The position numbers and the translations under genes were made by a program. From NCBI RefSeq assembly GCF_012027725.1, contig NZ_SJOU01000002.1:1-64000 (forward strand): a stretch of DNA of 64,000 bases, written 5' to 3'. This document shows positions 17,833-26,903 of this stretch, piece by piece (position 1 is the stretch's first letter; each line of letters begins with the position of its first letter). Under the pieces are notes generated by a model. That model saw nothing but the letters and a program-made list of their open reading frames with translations. It made no database searches and had not been told where the DNA came from. Source of the DNA: Olsenella sp. SW781 (GTDB taxonomy: Bacteria; Actinomycetota; Coriobacteriia; Coriobacteriales; Atopobiaceae).

Positions 17833-20090
17833 CAGCGGTCCGGCTCGTCCTCGAGGGAGCGGAGCATGCCGAAGTAGACGTCGTCACGCGAGATCATGCA
17901 GAGCTTGCGCAGGAGGTCGCGCGCCACGCGGAAGATGCCGGCGTCCGTGGCGGCGCGCGTGGCCTCGAGGAAGGCCGTGCTCACGGGCTCGGTCGGGGCG
18001 AGCGGGATCCCGGCCGCCTCCAGGAGCGAGTCCGCCTGGTCGGGCGAGAGCTCGCCTCCCGCCGAGACCCCAACTTGGCCGATGAGGGCCGCCATGGCGA
18101 GCCGCGCCACGAGCGCGGGCGCCCCGAGGTGACGGGTCGCGCGCTGGTAGCAGGCCTGGGCGGTGAGCACGTGGCCGCCCTGCCACTGGAGCTGTGCCAT
18201 GCCCAGGTAGCCGAGCCCGATCGACTCCGGGTCGTGCGCGAGCGAGAGCAGGCGGCAGAGCTCGCGCCCGGCCGCCTCGGGGTCGCCCGAGGCCTCGAGG
18301 CACTGCGCCAGGTTGAGGCTCGCCTGCGAGGAGAGCGGGGCCACCTCGGCGGCGCGCCGGGCGTGCGCGAGCGCCTCCTCGGCGCGGCCCCGGGCGAGGG
18401 CGGAGGCGGCGGCGATGGTGTGGGCCTCGAGGTAGGCGGCGGGGACGAGGGCGCAGCGCTCGCCGGGGGCCGCGACCAGCCGGTTGTAGAGCGCGCGGTC
18501 GGCATAGGACCCGAAGCCGCGCCAGACGAGCCCGTCCGACCCGTCGAAGGACCCGAGCCCGTCGATGGGCAGGAGCGCGTCCGCCGCGTACTTCCCCGCG
18601 GACTCCAGGTCGTGCGAGAGCAGGGCGTCGCGCGCCCGCGCGCAGCCGCGCTGGAGGTCGCCGCCCTCCACGAAGGACTCGCCGATGGCGAGGGGGTCGT
18701 CCTCCAGCTCGCCGTCGATGAGGCCCGACACGCAGCGCCGCGCCGCATCGACGACGTCGGGGTGACCGTCCTCGCGCGCCGCGGCGAGGATCGCCTGGAC
18801 GTTCTTCTCGGTGGAGTCCGTGAGGTGGCGCGCGAGCTCGTCGGCGACGCTCCTGCGCCGGGCCCCCTCGTCGATCCCGAGGTCGCTCACGCGCCAGCAG
18901 CCGAGCGCGTCGCCCAGCTCGCCGGCGAGCGTCGCCTCGGAGAGCTCGGGCGCGTCGTAGCGCTCGCGCGGGCAGAGCGCCTCGTCGTCAAGGGAGAAGC
19001 CCTGGCGGACGGGGGCGAGGCCGCCCGTCTCGTCGAGGGAGATGGCCGCCCCGCAGGAGCGCAGCAGCGCGACGGGGTCGAACGACCCCTCGAGGTCGAC
19101 GGCCTCCAGGGCCTCCCGCGCGATGCGGGCGGAGTAGAGGCAGACGTGGTCGCGCGCGGTGTCGATGACGCCCGCCACCCAGACCTCCCCGAGCTCGGGG
19201 GCGGCGGCCAGGGCGTAGCCCGCCACGAGCGCCGCAAGCCGGGCGTTGTAGGTGCCGGCGGCGCGCCGGCGCATCTGCTCGGTCGCGGGGACCACGCCGA
19301 GGCCGTCGACGAAGGCCGAGCGCGGCCACGCCTCCGGGGGGACGAGGTCGAGCTCGAAGGCGGCGAGCCCCGCCCGCGCGTTCACGCGGAAGCGCGCCGT
19401 GAGGCGGTGGGGGAGGCGGAAGGCCTCGATGCCGTAGGCAAGGGCGTAGCGCACGTCCCACTCCCCGCGCACGGGCCCCTCGAGGCGCGACGCGACCTCG
19501 CGCGCCTGGCCGGCGACGGACCTCGTGACGCGCTGCTCGGCCCGCACGATCGCGTCGAGCGGGGCGTCGTTGGGGCTTTCGAGCGCATGGCTCGCGAGAA
19601 GGACGGCGTTGAGCGCGGACTCGATCTGCAGGACGCGGAGCTTGGCGAGGTAGCTGACCCGCTCCTCCTCGATGCGCAGGTAGAAGAGGCCCGAGGTGCG
19701 CGGGCGGACCACGCGGACGCCCGGGAGCTCGACGTCTGGCTCCAGCAGGCCCGCCTCCACGAGCCTCGTGGCGAGATGCACCTCGAGCGGGCTCGGCGGC
19801 AGCTTGGGCGCCTCGCCCGGGAAATCGGGCGCGCCGGTCGCGCCGACCCGCGCGCGGACGTCGACGACGAGCCCGGCGAGAAGCGCCATGGGGTCGGGGG
19901 ACGAGGCGAGGGAGCGCGAGAGCCCCTCGAGGTCGAGGACGGTGGTGTTGCCGCCCGCCGGGTCCTTCTCGGCATCCGGCTCGACGAGGCCCGTCCCCGC
20001 GGGCGCCGCCTCGTCCGCGCGATCGTCGCCCACGTTCACGAGCGCGGCGAAGAGCCTCCCGAGCCGCCCCGTGCGCTCATCCTCTGCCAT
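17832..20090 (-). CDS. TPR-repeat protein, function unknown, 752 aa
   Basis: Large cytoplasmic protein without a signal peptide. The last third contains degenerate tetratricopeptide repeats, for example LARGRAEEALAHARRAAEVA followed by QASLNLAQCLEASGDPEAAG and the next LGYLGMAQLQWQGGHVLTAQ. The first two thirds show no domain I recognise. The ATG at 20090 follows GAGGGGGCAAGGAC. The gene lies in a three-gene minus-strand operon: DUF1015 protein, this protein, HAD phosphatase (gaps of 40 bp and a 1-bp overlap). It probably scaffolds a partner protein, but that is inference. Confidence 0.72.
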   Translation of the reverse strand: MAEDERTGRLGRLFAALVNVGDDRADEAAPAGTGLVEPDAEKDPAGGNTTVLDLEGLSRSLASSPDPMALLAGLVVDVRARVGATGAPDFPGEAPKLPPSPLEVHLATRLVEAGLLEPDVELPGVRVVRPRTSGLFYLRIEEERVSYLAKLRVLQIESALNAVLLASHALESPNDAPLDAIVRAEQRVTRSVAGQAREVASRLEGPVRGEWDVRYALAYGIEAFRLPHRLTARFRVNARAGLAAFELDLVPPEAWPRSAFVDGLGVVPATEQMRRRAAGTYNARLAALVAGYALAAAPELGEVWVAGVIDTARDHVCLYSARIAREALEAVDLEGSFDPVALLRSCGAAISLDETGGLAPVRQGFSLDDEALCPRERYDAPELSEATLAGELGDALGCWRVSDLGIDEGARRRSVADELARHLTDSTEKNVQAILAAAREDGHPDVVDAARRCVSGLIDGELEDDPLAIGESFVEGGDLQRGCARARDALLSHDLESAGKYAADALLPIDGLGSFDGSDGLVWRGFGSYADRALYNRLVAAPGERCALVPAAYLEAHTIAAASALARGRAEEALAHARRAAEVAPLSSQASLNLAQCLEASGDPEAAGRELCRLLSLAHDPESIGLGYLGMAQLQWQGGHVLTAQACYQRATRHLGAPALVARLAMAALIGQVGVSAGGELSPDQADSLLEAAGIPLAPTEPVSTAFLEATRAATDAGIFRVARDLLRKLCMISRDDVYFGMLRSLEDEPDR

Positions 20091-20130
20091 GTCCTTGCCC
20101 CCTCTCGTCACTCCCGACGTTTCATGCGGC

Positions 20131-21390
20131 CTAGCGAGCGCCCGCCCCGCGGCCGGGGCCGACCCTCCGGATGAAGAGCCCGCTTCTGAGCTTGGGCTCG
20201 AGCCAGGTCGACTTGGGCGGCATGAGCCTCCCGGCGTCGGCCACGGCCATGAGCTCCCCCATGGAGACGGGGAAGAGCGAGAACGCGACGCCCCGCTCGC
20301 CCGCGCGCCGCGCGAGCGCCTCCGGGCCCTCGGCGCCGCCCACGAACGAGATGCGCCCGTCGGAGCGCGGGTCCGCGATGCCGAGGACGGGGCCGAGGAC
20401 CCGGTCCTGCAGGATCGCGACGTCGAGGCCCTCCGCGGGGTCGTCGGGCCGCGCGCCCCCGAGGGCGAGCTCGCGCCACGCCCCGAACGCGTACATCCCG
20501 ACCTGCCCACGTCTGCCCGGGCTCACCGGCCCCTCGCGGCGCTCCCCGACGGCGACGCCCGCCGCCTCGAGCGCCGCCACGAGCCCGGCCTCGTCGAGGC
20601 CGCCCGTGTCCGCGACCACGCGGTCGTACGGCAGGACGGAGAGCTGGCTCGTGGGGAAAAGGACGCAGAGCAGGTAGTTGTAGGGCTCGGTGCCGGACAG
20701 GCTCGCGCCCGCCGCCTCGCGCATGCGCCGGCAGACGCCCGCCGCCGCGGCGGCGCGATGGTGCCCGTCGACGATGTAGGCGCGGCCCACCTGGCCGAGC
20801 ATCGCGCGGAAGCTCTCGACGGCCGCCGGGCGCGCCACGCGCCAGACCGTCTGGCGGACGCCCTCGTCGTCGGTGAAGTCATAGAGCGGCTCGGCCGCCT
20901 TCGCGGCCTCAACGAGGATGTCCATGACCGCGTTGTCGCGGTAGGCGAGAAAGACGGGGCCGGTCTGGCAGCCCGTGGCCTCGATGTGGCGGGCGCGGTC
21001 GGCCTCCTTCTCCGGCCGGGTGAGCTCGTGGGCCCGCACGGTCCCGTCCGCGAGGTCGTCCATCGCCACCCCGGCGACGATGCCGGTCTGCTCGTGGCCG
21101 CCACTGCGCAGGCGGTAGAGGTAGTAGCAGGGCGTGGCGTCGCGCAGGAGCGTCCCGTCGGCGACGCGCTCGGCGAGCAGGTCGCGGGCGCGCGCGTAGA
21201 CGTCCTCGGCATAGGGGTCGTGCCCGGGCGGGAAGGCGGTCTCCGGGCGGTCGATCGCCAGGAATGAGCGCGGGTGCTCGGCCACGTACGCGGCGGCCCC
21301 GGCGCGGTCGAACACGTCATAGGGCGGCGCGGCGAACTCCGCGGCGGCGTCCGGGCGCGGGCGGTGGCAGGTTATGGGCTCAGCGTGCAT
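20131..21390 (-). CDS. DUF1015-family protein, 419 aa
   Basis: The family is often called HTH-like or SerC-associated, but its function is not firmly established. The signatures are AAPPYDVFD near the N-terminus, RSFLAIDRPET, YYLYRLRSGGHEQTGIVAGV, HELTRPEKEADR, YIVDGHHRAAAA and the end motif MPPKSTWLEPKLRSGLFIRR. Length is typical. The ATG at 21390 follows CGAGGAGGCCAA, so the much longer open frame upstream is not coding. It leads the operon with the TPR and HAD genes. Confidence 0.88.
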   Translation of the reverse strand: MHAEPITCHRPRPDAAAEFAAPPYDVFDRAGAAAYVAEHPRSFLAIDRPETAFPPGHDPYAEDVYARARDLLAERVADGTLLRDATPCYYLYRLRSGGHEQTGIVAGVAMDDLADGTVRAHELTRPEKEADRARHIEATGCQTGPVFLAYRDNAVMDILVEAAKAAEPLYDFTDDEGVRQTVWRVARPAAVESFRAMLGQVGRAYIVDGHHRAAAAAGVCRRMREAAGASLSGTEPYNYLLCVLFPTSQLSVLPYDRVVADTGGLDEAGLVAALEAAGVAVGERREGPVSPGRRGQVGMYAFGAWRELALGGARPDDPAEGLDVAILQDRVLGPVLGIADPRSDGRISFVGGAEGPEALARRAGERGVAFSLFPVSMGELMAVADAGRLMPPKSTWLEPKLRSGLFIRRVGPGRGAGAR

Positions 21391-21489
21391 TTGGCCTCCT
21401 CGCTTGCGTATGAGGACATGATACCCCGCGGGCGCGCTCCGTCGCTCGCCCGCTCCTACCGCTCGGCGCCGCTCAGTGCTGCCCTTTGC

Positions 21490-21559
21490 GCCCAGACAGA
21501 GCGAGCGGACGTTTTCGGCCGCCCGAGGGCGCGTTTTTGTCGATTCGCTCTGTCTGGGC
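21490..21559. repeat. 15-bp inverted repeat with 40-nt spacer
   Basis: GCCCAGACAGAGCGA (21490-21504) and its exact reverse complement (21545-21559) lie in the 316-bp gap between divergent genes. The spacer is Ser/Phe-codon-like but has no gene. The structure resembles the 47,994 element, which also has an ACAGAG-containing arm. Confidence 0.85.
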
Positions 21560-21560
21560 A

Positions 21561-21650
21561 CGGGGGCATGCTCGGTTGGCTCGCGGACCCGGGCCCACCC
21601 GGGCGCGGGGGCATGCTCGGCCGGCTCGCGGACCCGGGCCCGCCCGGGCG
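21561..21650. repeat. Two tandem 45-bp copies
   Basis: Copies 21561-21605 and 21606-21650 match at 42 of 45 positions. Each contains GGGGGCATGCTCGG and a CCCGGGCCC block able to self-pair. The tandem lies directly upstream of the HAD gene promoter region, and no ORF in it looks real. Confidence 0.85.
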
Positions 21651-21706
21651 CGCCGCGCATGCCGCCGGCCGGGGTGCTACCCTGATACGGACGAAAGGAG
21701 GCGCGC

Positions 21707-22381
21707 ATGGCGCTCACGGGCGAGGACGTCACCGGCAGGGGCCTCGTGATCTTCGACTTCGACGGGACGCTGGCGGACACGATCGCCGGCATCATCTCCA
21801 CGGCGCGCACGGTCCTGCTTCGCCACGGGCTCACCGAGGAGGAGATAGGCGACGTGCGCAGGATCATCGGGCCGCCCTTCCCGCAGGCGTTCTCGAGCGT
21901 CTACGGGCTCTCCGAGGAGGAGGCCGCGCAGGTGACCGACGAGTATCGGGCCATCTACCTGGACCTCGGCCTCGAGGGGTGGCCGCTCTACCCGGGCGTC
22001 CGCGAGCTCCTCTCTGACCTGCGCGCCGCCGGCAGGACGCTCGCCGTCGCCTCCTCCAAGCGCCAGCAGCTCGTGGAGCGCGCCGTCGCGGACAACGGCG
22101 TCGAGGGGCTCTTCCTCGCGGTGCTCGGCAAGGCGTCCGACGCGCAGGGCGACAAGACCGCGACGATCGGGCGCATCCTCGAGCTCGCGGGGGCGGGCCC
22201 GGACGACGCCGTGATGGTGGGGGACCGCCACCACGACGTGGAGGCGGCAGCGGCATGCGGCGTGCCCTGCGTGGGCGTGACGTATGCGGGCACCGCCGAC
22301 CCGGGCGAGCTCGAGGCCGCCGGGGCGTGCGCCGCGGCGGCGAGCGTCGACGAGCTTCGCCGCGTCCTTCTCGGCACGTGA
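21707..22381 (+). CDS. HAD-superfamily phosphatase (phosphoglycolate phosphatase-like), 224 aa
   Basis: Motif I FDFDGTLADT (residues 15-24), motif II VASSK, motif III Lys in GDKTATIGRIL, and motif IV VMVGDRHHDVEAAAACG are all present, with a C1 helical cap between motifs I and II (LRHGLTEEEIGDVRRIIGPP). This Gph/PgmB-like subgroup commonly acts on phosphoglycolate or nucleoside phosphates; the substrate is not decided here. The start follows ACGAAAGGAGGCGCGC. Confidence 0.9.
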   Translation: MALTGEDVTGRGLVIFDFDGTLADTIAGIISTARTVLLRHGLTEEEIGDVRRIIGPPFPQAFSSVYGLSEEEAAQVTDEYRAIYLDLGLEGWPLYPGVRELLSDLRAAGRTLAVASSKRQQLVERAVADNGVEGLFLAVLGKASDAQGDKTATIGRILELAGAGPDDAVMVGDRHHDVEAAAACGVPCVGVTYAGTADPGELEAAGACAAAASVDELRRVLLGT

Positions 22382-22545
22382 CCGCAGGTCGCGGCGGCCA
22401 CCCGCGACCGCCCCGGCGGGCCGTCCCCAGACGGGCCGCGCCGCTTGCCGAGAAGTGCGGGGCCGCGGCCCCGGGATGTGGGTAGAAGGACGAGCATAGA
22501 GGGATGCGAGGGGCGTCCCGCCGGTCTCGAGAGATGGGAGCAGAC

Positions 22546-22893
22546 ATGGCAGACTTTGACGTGACCGAGGGCATCCGCAAGCTCTTCCTGGCCAGTGTGG
22601 GCGCGGTTGCCATGGGGGCCGAGAAGTCCCAGGAGGTCGTCGAGGAGCTGGTCAAGAAGGGCGAGCTGACGGTCGAGCAGGGCAAGACGCTCAACCAGGA
22701 GCTCACCCGCAAGGCCAAGGAGGTCATCGACGGCGCCGGAGACTCCGCCCTGCGCGCCCGCCTCGAGTCCATGACGCCCGAGGAGCGCGCGGCGTACGCC
22801 GCCAAGGTGGCCCAGATGTCCGCGGACATCGACGCGCAGGCCGTCACGGTCGACGTCGAGGACGCCGAGGGAGAAGAGGAAGACGCCGAGTAG
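22546..22893 (+). CDS. Phasin-like/helical protein next to a UbiB-family kinase, 115 aa
   Basis: The N-terminus (DVTEGIRKLFLASVGAVAMGA) is an amphipathic helix, followed by KSQEVVEELVKKGELTVEQG and a long charged helix, then a very acidic tail (EDAEGEEEDAE). This is the layout of small phasin-like proteins that accompany AarF/UbiB kinases in Coriobacteriia and Firmicutes. The ATG at 22546 follows GGGAGCAGAC. The upstream ATG at 22534 is less well placed. It ends 15 bp before the UbiB-like gene, so the two form an operon. Confidence 0.72.
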   Translation: MADFDVTEGIRKLFLASVGAVAMGAEKSQEVVEELVKKGELTVEQGKTLNQELTRKAKEVIDGAGDSALRARLESMTPEERAAYAAKVAQMSADIDAQAVTVDVEDAEGEEEDAE

Positions 22894-22908
22894 CGGCTTG
22901 GGGAGCAC

Positions 22909-24825
22909 GTGACAGAAGCTCGAAGTGACACAGACCGGGGTCGCGCCGACGACGCGGCCCCGGCTCGGCAGGACCCGCGGGCCACGACGTCGCCCGCGGA
23001 GCAGGCGCCCCCCGCGGGCGACGTCCCCCCCGAGGGGGAGGGGCGGCGCGCGTGGGGTCCCGTCATGGGCACCGAGCTGCCCCGGCGGCAGGTTCCCACC
23101 ACGGCAAAGACCCCGGACGACATCCTGGACGCCTGGTACGCCGCCGTGAGGAAGCGCGAGGAGCAGCGCGACTCCTCGCAGACGATCGGCCTCTTCGGCG
23201 GGCGCGCGGACGGGGCGGACGACTACGGCCTCACCACGGGGTCGCGCCTCGCGCGCATCGGCGAGATGGTCAACATCGTCCGGCGCTACGACATCTTCCA
23301 CGGCCTCACGCCGAAGAGCCTGCGGCGCATGCTCGAGGAGCTCGGCCCCACCTTCGTCAAGGCCGGGCAGATCCTCTCCATGCGCTCGGAGATCCTGCCG
23401 GAGAGCTTCACGCGCGAGCTCGGGAAGCTCCGCACGAGCGTGGAGCCCATGGACCGCGACACGGTGATCTCAGCCCTGCGCGCCGAGTACGACCGCCCGA
23501 TCGAGGACATCTTCGACGCCATCGACGACCGCCCGCTCGGCTCTGCCTCCGTCGCCCAGGTGCACAAGGCGCGCCTCGTGACCGGCGAGGTCGTTGCGGT
23601 GAAGGTCCAGCGGCCGCACGTGCAGGAGATCATGGCGCGCGACATCTCCATCATCCGCTCGCTCGCGCGCTACGCGAGCCGCTTCATGGGCGACGAGCAG
23701 TTCATCGACCTGCAGTCGGTGGTGGACGAGCTCTGGCAGTCGTTCCGCGAGGAGACGGACTTCCTCGTGGAGGCGCGCAGCCTCGAGGAGTTTCGCCGCA
23801 ACAACGCGGGCTGCCGGTTCATCGACTGCCCCAAGCCCTACCCCGCGCTCTGCACGCGGCGCGTGGTGGTCATGGACTACGTCGAGGGCATCCCCATCAA
23901 CGACACCGCGCGCCTCGTCGCCGAGGGCTACGACCTCGCGGAGATCGGCACCAAACTCGCGGACAACTACACGAGCCAGATGCTCGACGACGGCTTCTTC
24001 CACGCCGACCCGCATCCCGGCAACCTCGTGATCAACGGCGGCAAGATCGTCTACCTCGACCTCGGCATCATGGGACGCCTCTCCAGCCATGACCGCGGCG
24101 CGGTGCGCGACATGGTCTTCGCCGTGGCGCGCTGCGACTCGCCGGCGCTCGCCGACGGCCTGCTGCGCTTCTCGACGTCCGACACCACGGAGGTCGACCA
24201 CGCGCACCTGCTCGCCGACCTCGACGCCATCGTCGCCGACTACGGCCTCGCCGACCTCTCCGACCTCGACATCGGCTCGTTCATGAACGCGCTCATCTCC
24301 ATGGCGCAGAAGAACGGCATCGAGCTCCCGGGGTCGGTCACCATGCTCGCCCGCTCCCTCGTGACGCTCGAGGGCGTGGTGCACGCGCTTTTGCCGGACG
24401 CCTCGATCGTGGAGATCATCCAGAGCCACCTGCACGCGCACGCCGCGCCCGACGAGCTCGTGCGCCAGGAGCTCTCTCGCCTCTCGCGTGAGACGGTCGC
24501 CGCGACGCACGGCCTGCTCGGGGCGGCGGGCGACCTCAGCCTCATCACGCGCATGCTCACGCGCGGCCAGCTCCGCGTGAACCTCGACCTCGCCGGCACC
24601 GCCGACCCGCTCGAGGACCTCTCGCGCATCGCCAACCGCCTCACGATGAGCGTCATCGTGGCGGGCCTGTTCATCGGCTCGTCCGTGGTCTACTACGCGC
24701 GCATCCAGCCGGTCATCTTTGGCATCCCCATCATCGGCTTCATCGGCTACCTCGTCGCTTTCATCCTCGGCGCGTGGGTGGCGCACGACGTCATCCGCGA
24801 GAGCCGCCGGCGCAGGCGCAGGTAG
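22909..24825 (+). CDS. AarF/UbiB-family (ABC1) atypical kinase, membrane-anchored, 638 aa
   Basis: UbiB-like kinases bind ATP and support quinone or lipid metabolism. The family-specific KxGQ motif is FVKAGQILSMRSEILP (Lys near 151). The Ala-rich loop (SASVAQVHKA), the catalytic-site Lys in VAVKVQRP, the HADPHPGNLV loop (about 365) and the DLG-type motif YLDLGIMGRL are all present. Two C-terminal membrane helices follow (MSVIVAGLFIGSSVVYYA, then a second). The first 60 residues are disordered and Pro/Asp-rich. The GTG start follows TTGGGGAGCAC; the only nearby alternative is the internal ATG at about 23,065. Confidence 0.92.
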   Translation: MTEARSDTDRGRADDAAPARQDPRATTSPAEQAPPAGDVPPEGEGRRAWGPVMGTELPRRQVPTTAKTPDDILDAWYAAVRKREEQRDSSQTIGLFGGRADGADDYGLTTGSRLARIGEMVNIVRRYDIFHGLTPKSLRRMLEELGPTFVKAGQILSMRSEILPESFTRELGKLRTSVEPMDRDTVISALRAEYDRPIEDIFDAIDDRPLGSASVAQVHKARLVTGEVVAVKVQRPHVQEIMARDISIIRSLARYASRFMGDEQFIDLQSVVDELWQSFREETDFLVEARSLEEFRRNNAGCRFIDCPKPYPALCTRRVVVMDYVEGIPINDTARLVAEGYDLAEIGTKLADNYTSQMLDDGFFHADPHPGNLVINGGKIVYLDLGIMGRLSSHDRGAVRDMVFAVARCDSPALADGLLRFSTSDTTEVDHAHLLADLDAIVADYGLADLSDLDIGSFMNALISMAQKNGIELPGSVTMLARSLVTLEGVVHALLPDASIVEIIQSHLHAHAAPDELVRQELSRLSRETVAATHGLLGAAGDLSLITRMLTRGQLRVNLDLAGTADPLEDLSRIANRLTMSVIVAGLFIGSSVVYYARIQPVIFGIPIIGFIGYLVAFILGAWVAHDVIRESRRRRRR

Positions 24826-25002
24826 CGCGCCCTGCCGCGCGGGTACGATGGCGGCGCGGGGCGAGAAGAGCGGGGCGAGAAAAGCGCGGCGAGAAGGACG
24901 TGGCAAGAAGAACGCGAAAAAGCCCGCAAGGATTCCCGTCCCTGATTCGTGTCTGTGATGAGGGGCGAGAGGGTCGCCCCACGGAGCAGGGGAGTGATTG
25001 CG

Positions 25003-25356
25003 ATGCTGAGGGGAATCTGCCTGGGACTTGCCGGCCTCGCCACGGCGGGGACGATTGCGTTCGGGTGCCTGGCGACGCCGGCCGCCGCGACGGGGTCGAC
25101 GCCCGCCAGCCAGGCGATCGAGCGCAAGGTCGACGCCGCTACGGCCCGATGCGCCTACGCGGACGCGGACGGGGTGTGCGACAACCGCGAGGCCAACGCT
25201 TGCGGCTCCTTCGTCGATGCGGACGCCGATGGCGTGTGCGACAACCGCGAGGACGGGACGTGCGCCGGGAGGGGCTGCGGACGTGGCCGCCATTCCGGCC
25301 GGGGCTGCGGCCCCGCCGCGCGGAACGGCTGCGGCGGGGCGCATCGTTGCCGGTAG
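25003..25356 (+). CDS. Secreted Cys-rich protein with two DADGVCDNRE repeats, 117 aa
   Basis: The start at 25003 follows GCAGGGGAGTGATTGCG. A signal peptide is clear (MLRGICLGLAGLATAGTIAF, with a likely cleavage after AAATG). The mature part has two copies of ADADGVCDNRE, each an Asp-rich, calcium-loop-like motif, spaced by Cys residues (CAYADADGVCDNREANACGS), then a GRGCGRGRH Gly/Cys/Arg-rich tail. Similar proteins in Firmicutes sit next to sigma/anti-sigma genes. Here an ECF sigma gene follows in 30 bp, so it may belong to the same regulon. Function unknown. Confidence 0.78.
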   Translation: MLRGICLGLAGLATAGTIAFGCLATPAAATGSTPASQAIERKVDAATARCAYADADGVCDNREANACGSFVDADADGVCDNREDGTCAGRGCGRGRHSGRGCGPAARNGCGGAHRCR

Positions 25357-25386
25357 CATGAGGGAGGGGAGCGAGGGGGAGGTCAC

Positions 25387-25872
25387 GTGCGCGACGCGGC
25401 GGACATAGAGCGCGCCATGGGCGCCCACGCCGACGCGGTGTGGCGCGCCTGCCTCGTCTACCTGCCCAGTGCGGACGCCGAGGACGTCTTCCAGGAGACC
25501 TTCCTCAAGTACGCGCTGCACGACGGGCCGTTCCGCGACGACGCCCACGCCCGCGCCTGGCTCCTGCGCGTGGCCATCAACGGCTGCAAGGACGCCCTGC
25601 GCGCGGCCCGGAGGCGTGACGTCTCGCTCGACGAGCGCATGGAGCGGCTCGGCGAGGGGGCCGTCGACGCCGAGGCGCCCTCCGAGCTCGGCCTGCGCGA
25701 GGTGCTCGACGCCATGTCCGCGCTCGGGGACCCGCCCCGGACTCAGCTCTACCTCGCCCTGTGCGAGGGATACACCGCGCGCGAGATAGCCGGGATCTGC
25801 GACATGCCCGTGGGCACGGTCTACTCCTGGATCTCGCGGGGAAAGCGCAGGCTCAGGGAGGTGCTGTCATGA
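25387..25872 (+). CDS. ECF-type RNA polymerase sigma factor, 161 aa
   Basis: Sigma region 2 is recognisable in DAEDVFQETFLKYALHDG followed by ARAWLLRVAINGCKDALR. Region 4 helix-turn-helix is REIAGICDMPVGTVYSWISR, ending in GKRRLREVLS. The length is standard. The GTG start follows GAGGGGGAGGTCAC. The gene overlaps the downstream anti-sigma gene by 4 bp (ATGA), implying coupled synthesis. Stimulus unknown. Confidence 0.93.
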   Translation: MRDAADIERAMGAHADAVWRACLVYLPSADAEDVFQETFLKYALHDGPFRDDAHARAWLLRVAINGCKDALRAARRRDVSLDERMERLGEGAVDAEAPSELGLREVLDAMSALGDPPRTQLYLALCEGYTAREIAGICDMPVGTVYSWISRGKRRLREVLS

Positions 25873-26663
25873 GGGAGGGTGCCGCCGAGAGGCGCGTGCG
25901 CGAGGCGTTCGCGTCCGTCCACGCCCCCGAGGACGTCAAGGCCCGCGCGCTTGCCGCGATCGAGGTCCGCCGCGGCGAGGGGGAGCGTGCCGACGCGGGC
26001 GCGCCCGCCACGAGCGTCGCCGCGACGGAGCCGCGTCCTTCTCGCCCGCGCGCCCGACGTCGCGCGCGGCTGCTGCTCGCCGCCTGCCTCGTGGTCGCCG
26101 CGGTGGGCGCGGGCCTTCTCGGGCTTGCCGTCGCCACCCCGACCGCGTACGTGGACATCGACGTGAACCCCTCGATCGAGCTCGGCCTCAACCGCTTCGA
26201 CCACGTGGTCAGCGCGCGGGGCCTCAACGAGGACGGGGAGGACGTGCTCGCGGCCACGGACGTGACGTGGATGGGGTACGAGGATGCCGTGCTCGCGCTC
26301 TCCGAGGGCATGGAGGCCGCCGGCTACCTCACAGAGGACTCGGCGGTGAGCGTGACCGTGAGCTGCGAGGACGACGCCCAGTACGGCGCCATCGAGGATG
26401 CGAGCCATCGGTGCCTGGGCGCCTCCGCCGCCGAGGTGAGCTGCTCGCATGCGAGCGAGGAGGAGCACCATGCCGCGCACGAGGAGGGGCTCGGCGTGGG
26501 GAAGTGGCGCGTCTGGCGCGAGCTCGTGGACGCGGGCTCCGACCTTACCGCCGAGGACGCGGCGGACATGAGCGTGCGCGAGCTCTCGGAGCTGCTGGAG
26601 GGCACGGGGTCCACCTCGGGACACCATGGGGGGCGGCATCGGGGGCAGGCCGGGCACGACTGA
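25869..26663 (+). CDS. RsgI-like membrane anti-sigma factor, 264 aa
   Basis: A short cytosolic N-terminus (REAFASVHAPEDVKARAL) would hold the sigma factor. A single membrane helix follows (ARLLLAACLVVAAVGAGLLG). Outside the membrane comes the RsgI mid-domain signature AYVDIDVNPSIELGLNRFD, with MGYEDAVLALSEGMEAAGYL. The C-terminus is His/Gly-rich (GHHGGRHRGQAGHD), which could bind a metal. In Clostridia RsgI proteins sense extracellular ligands; the tail replaces the usual carbohydrate-binding module here. Confidence 0.88.
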   Translation: MREGAAERRVREAFASVHAPEDVKARALAAIEVRRGEGERADAGAPATSVAATEPRPSRPRARRRARLLLAACLVVAAVGAGLLGLAVATPTAYVDIDVNPSIELGLNRFDHVVSARGLNEDGEDVLAATDVTWMGYEDAVLALSEGMEAAGYLTEDSAVSVTVSCEDDAQYGAIEDASHRCLGASAAEVSCSHASEEEHHAAHEEGLGVGKWRVWRELVDAGSDLTAEDAADMSVRELSELLEGTGSTSGHHGGRHRGQAGHD

Positions 26664-26673
26664 CCCGGACTGC

Positions 26674-26812
26674 CCGGCGCGTTTGCACGAGCAAACGCGG
26701 TCTGTGCCCCTCTCCAGCGACGTTTCCGCAGGTCGGTTCTTCTCGCCCCGGCTCCGAGTGACGTTTGCTCGTGCAAACGCGCCGGCCGTGGACGGTTGCT
26801 CGTGCAAACGCG
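26674..26812. repeat. Three copies of TTTGCACGAGCAAACG motif
   Basis: A 24-nt arm at 26674-26697 is perfectly complementary to 26762-26785 with 64 nt between, and a third half-site (GTTGCTCGTGCAAACGCG) lies at 26795-26812. The block fills the gap between the anti-sigma gene and the HIT gene. Each unit is itself dyadic (TTTGC/GCAAA). The unit differs from the GGGGAC-core families. Confidence 0.88.
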
Positions 26813-26903
26813 ACGTGCCCGCACGCTTGCCGACATGTCCCCCGCGCGCGGTGGCCCCGGCGCTACAGTTAGGTCGTCAGGAGCATGCGAGAAAGGGGAG
26901 ACC

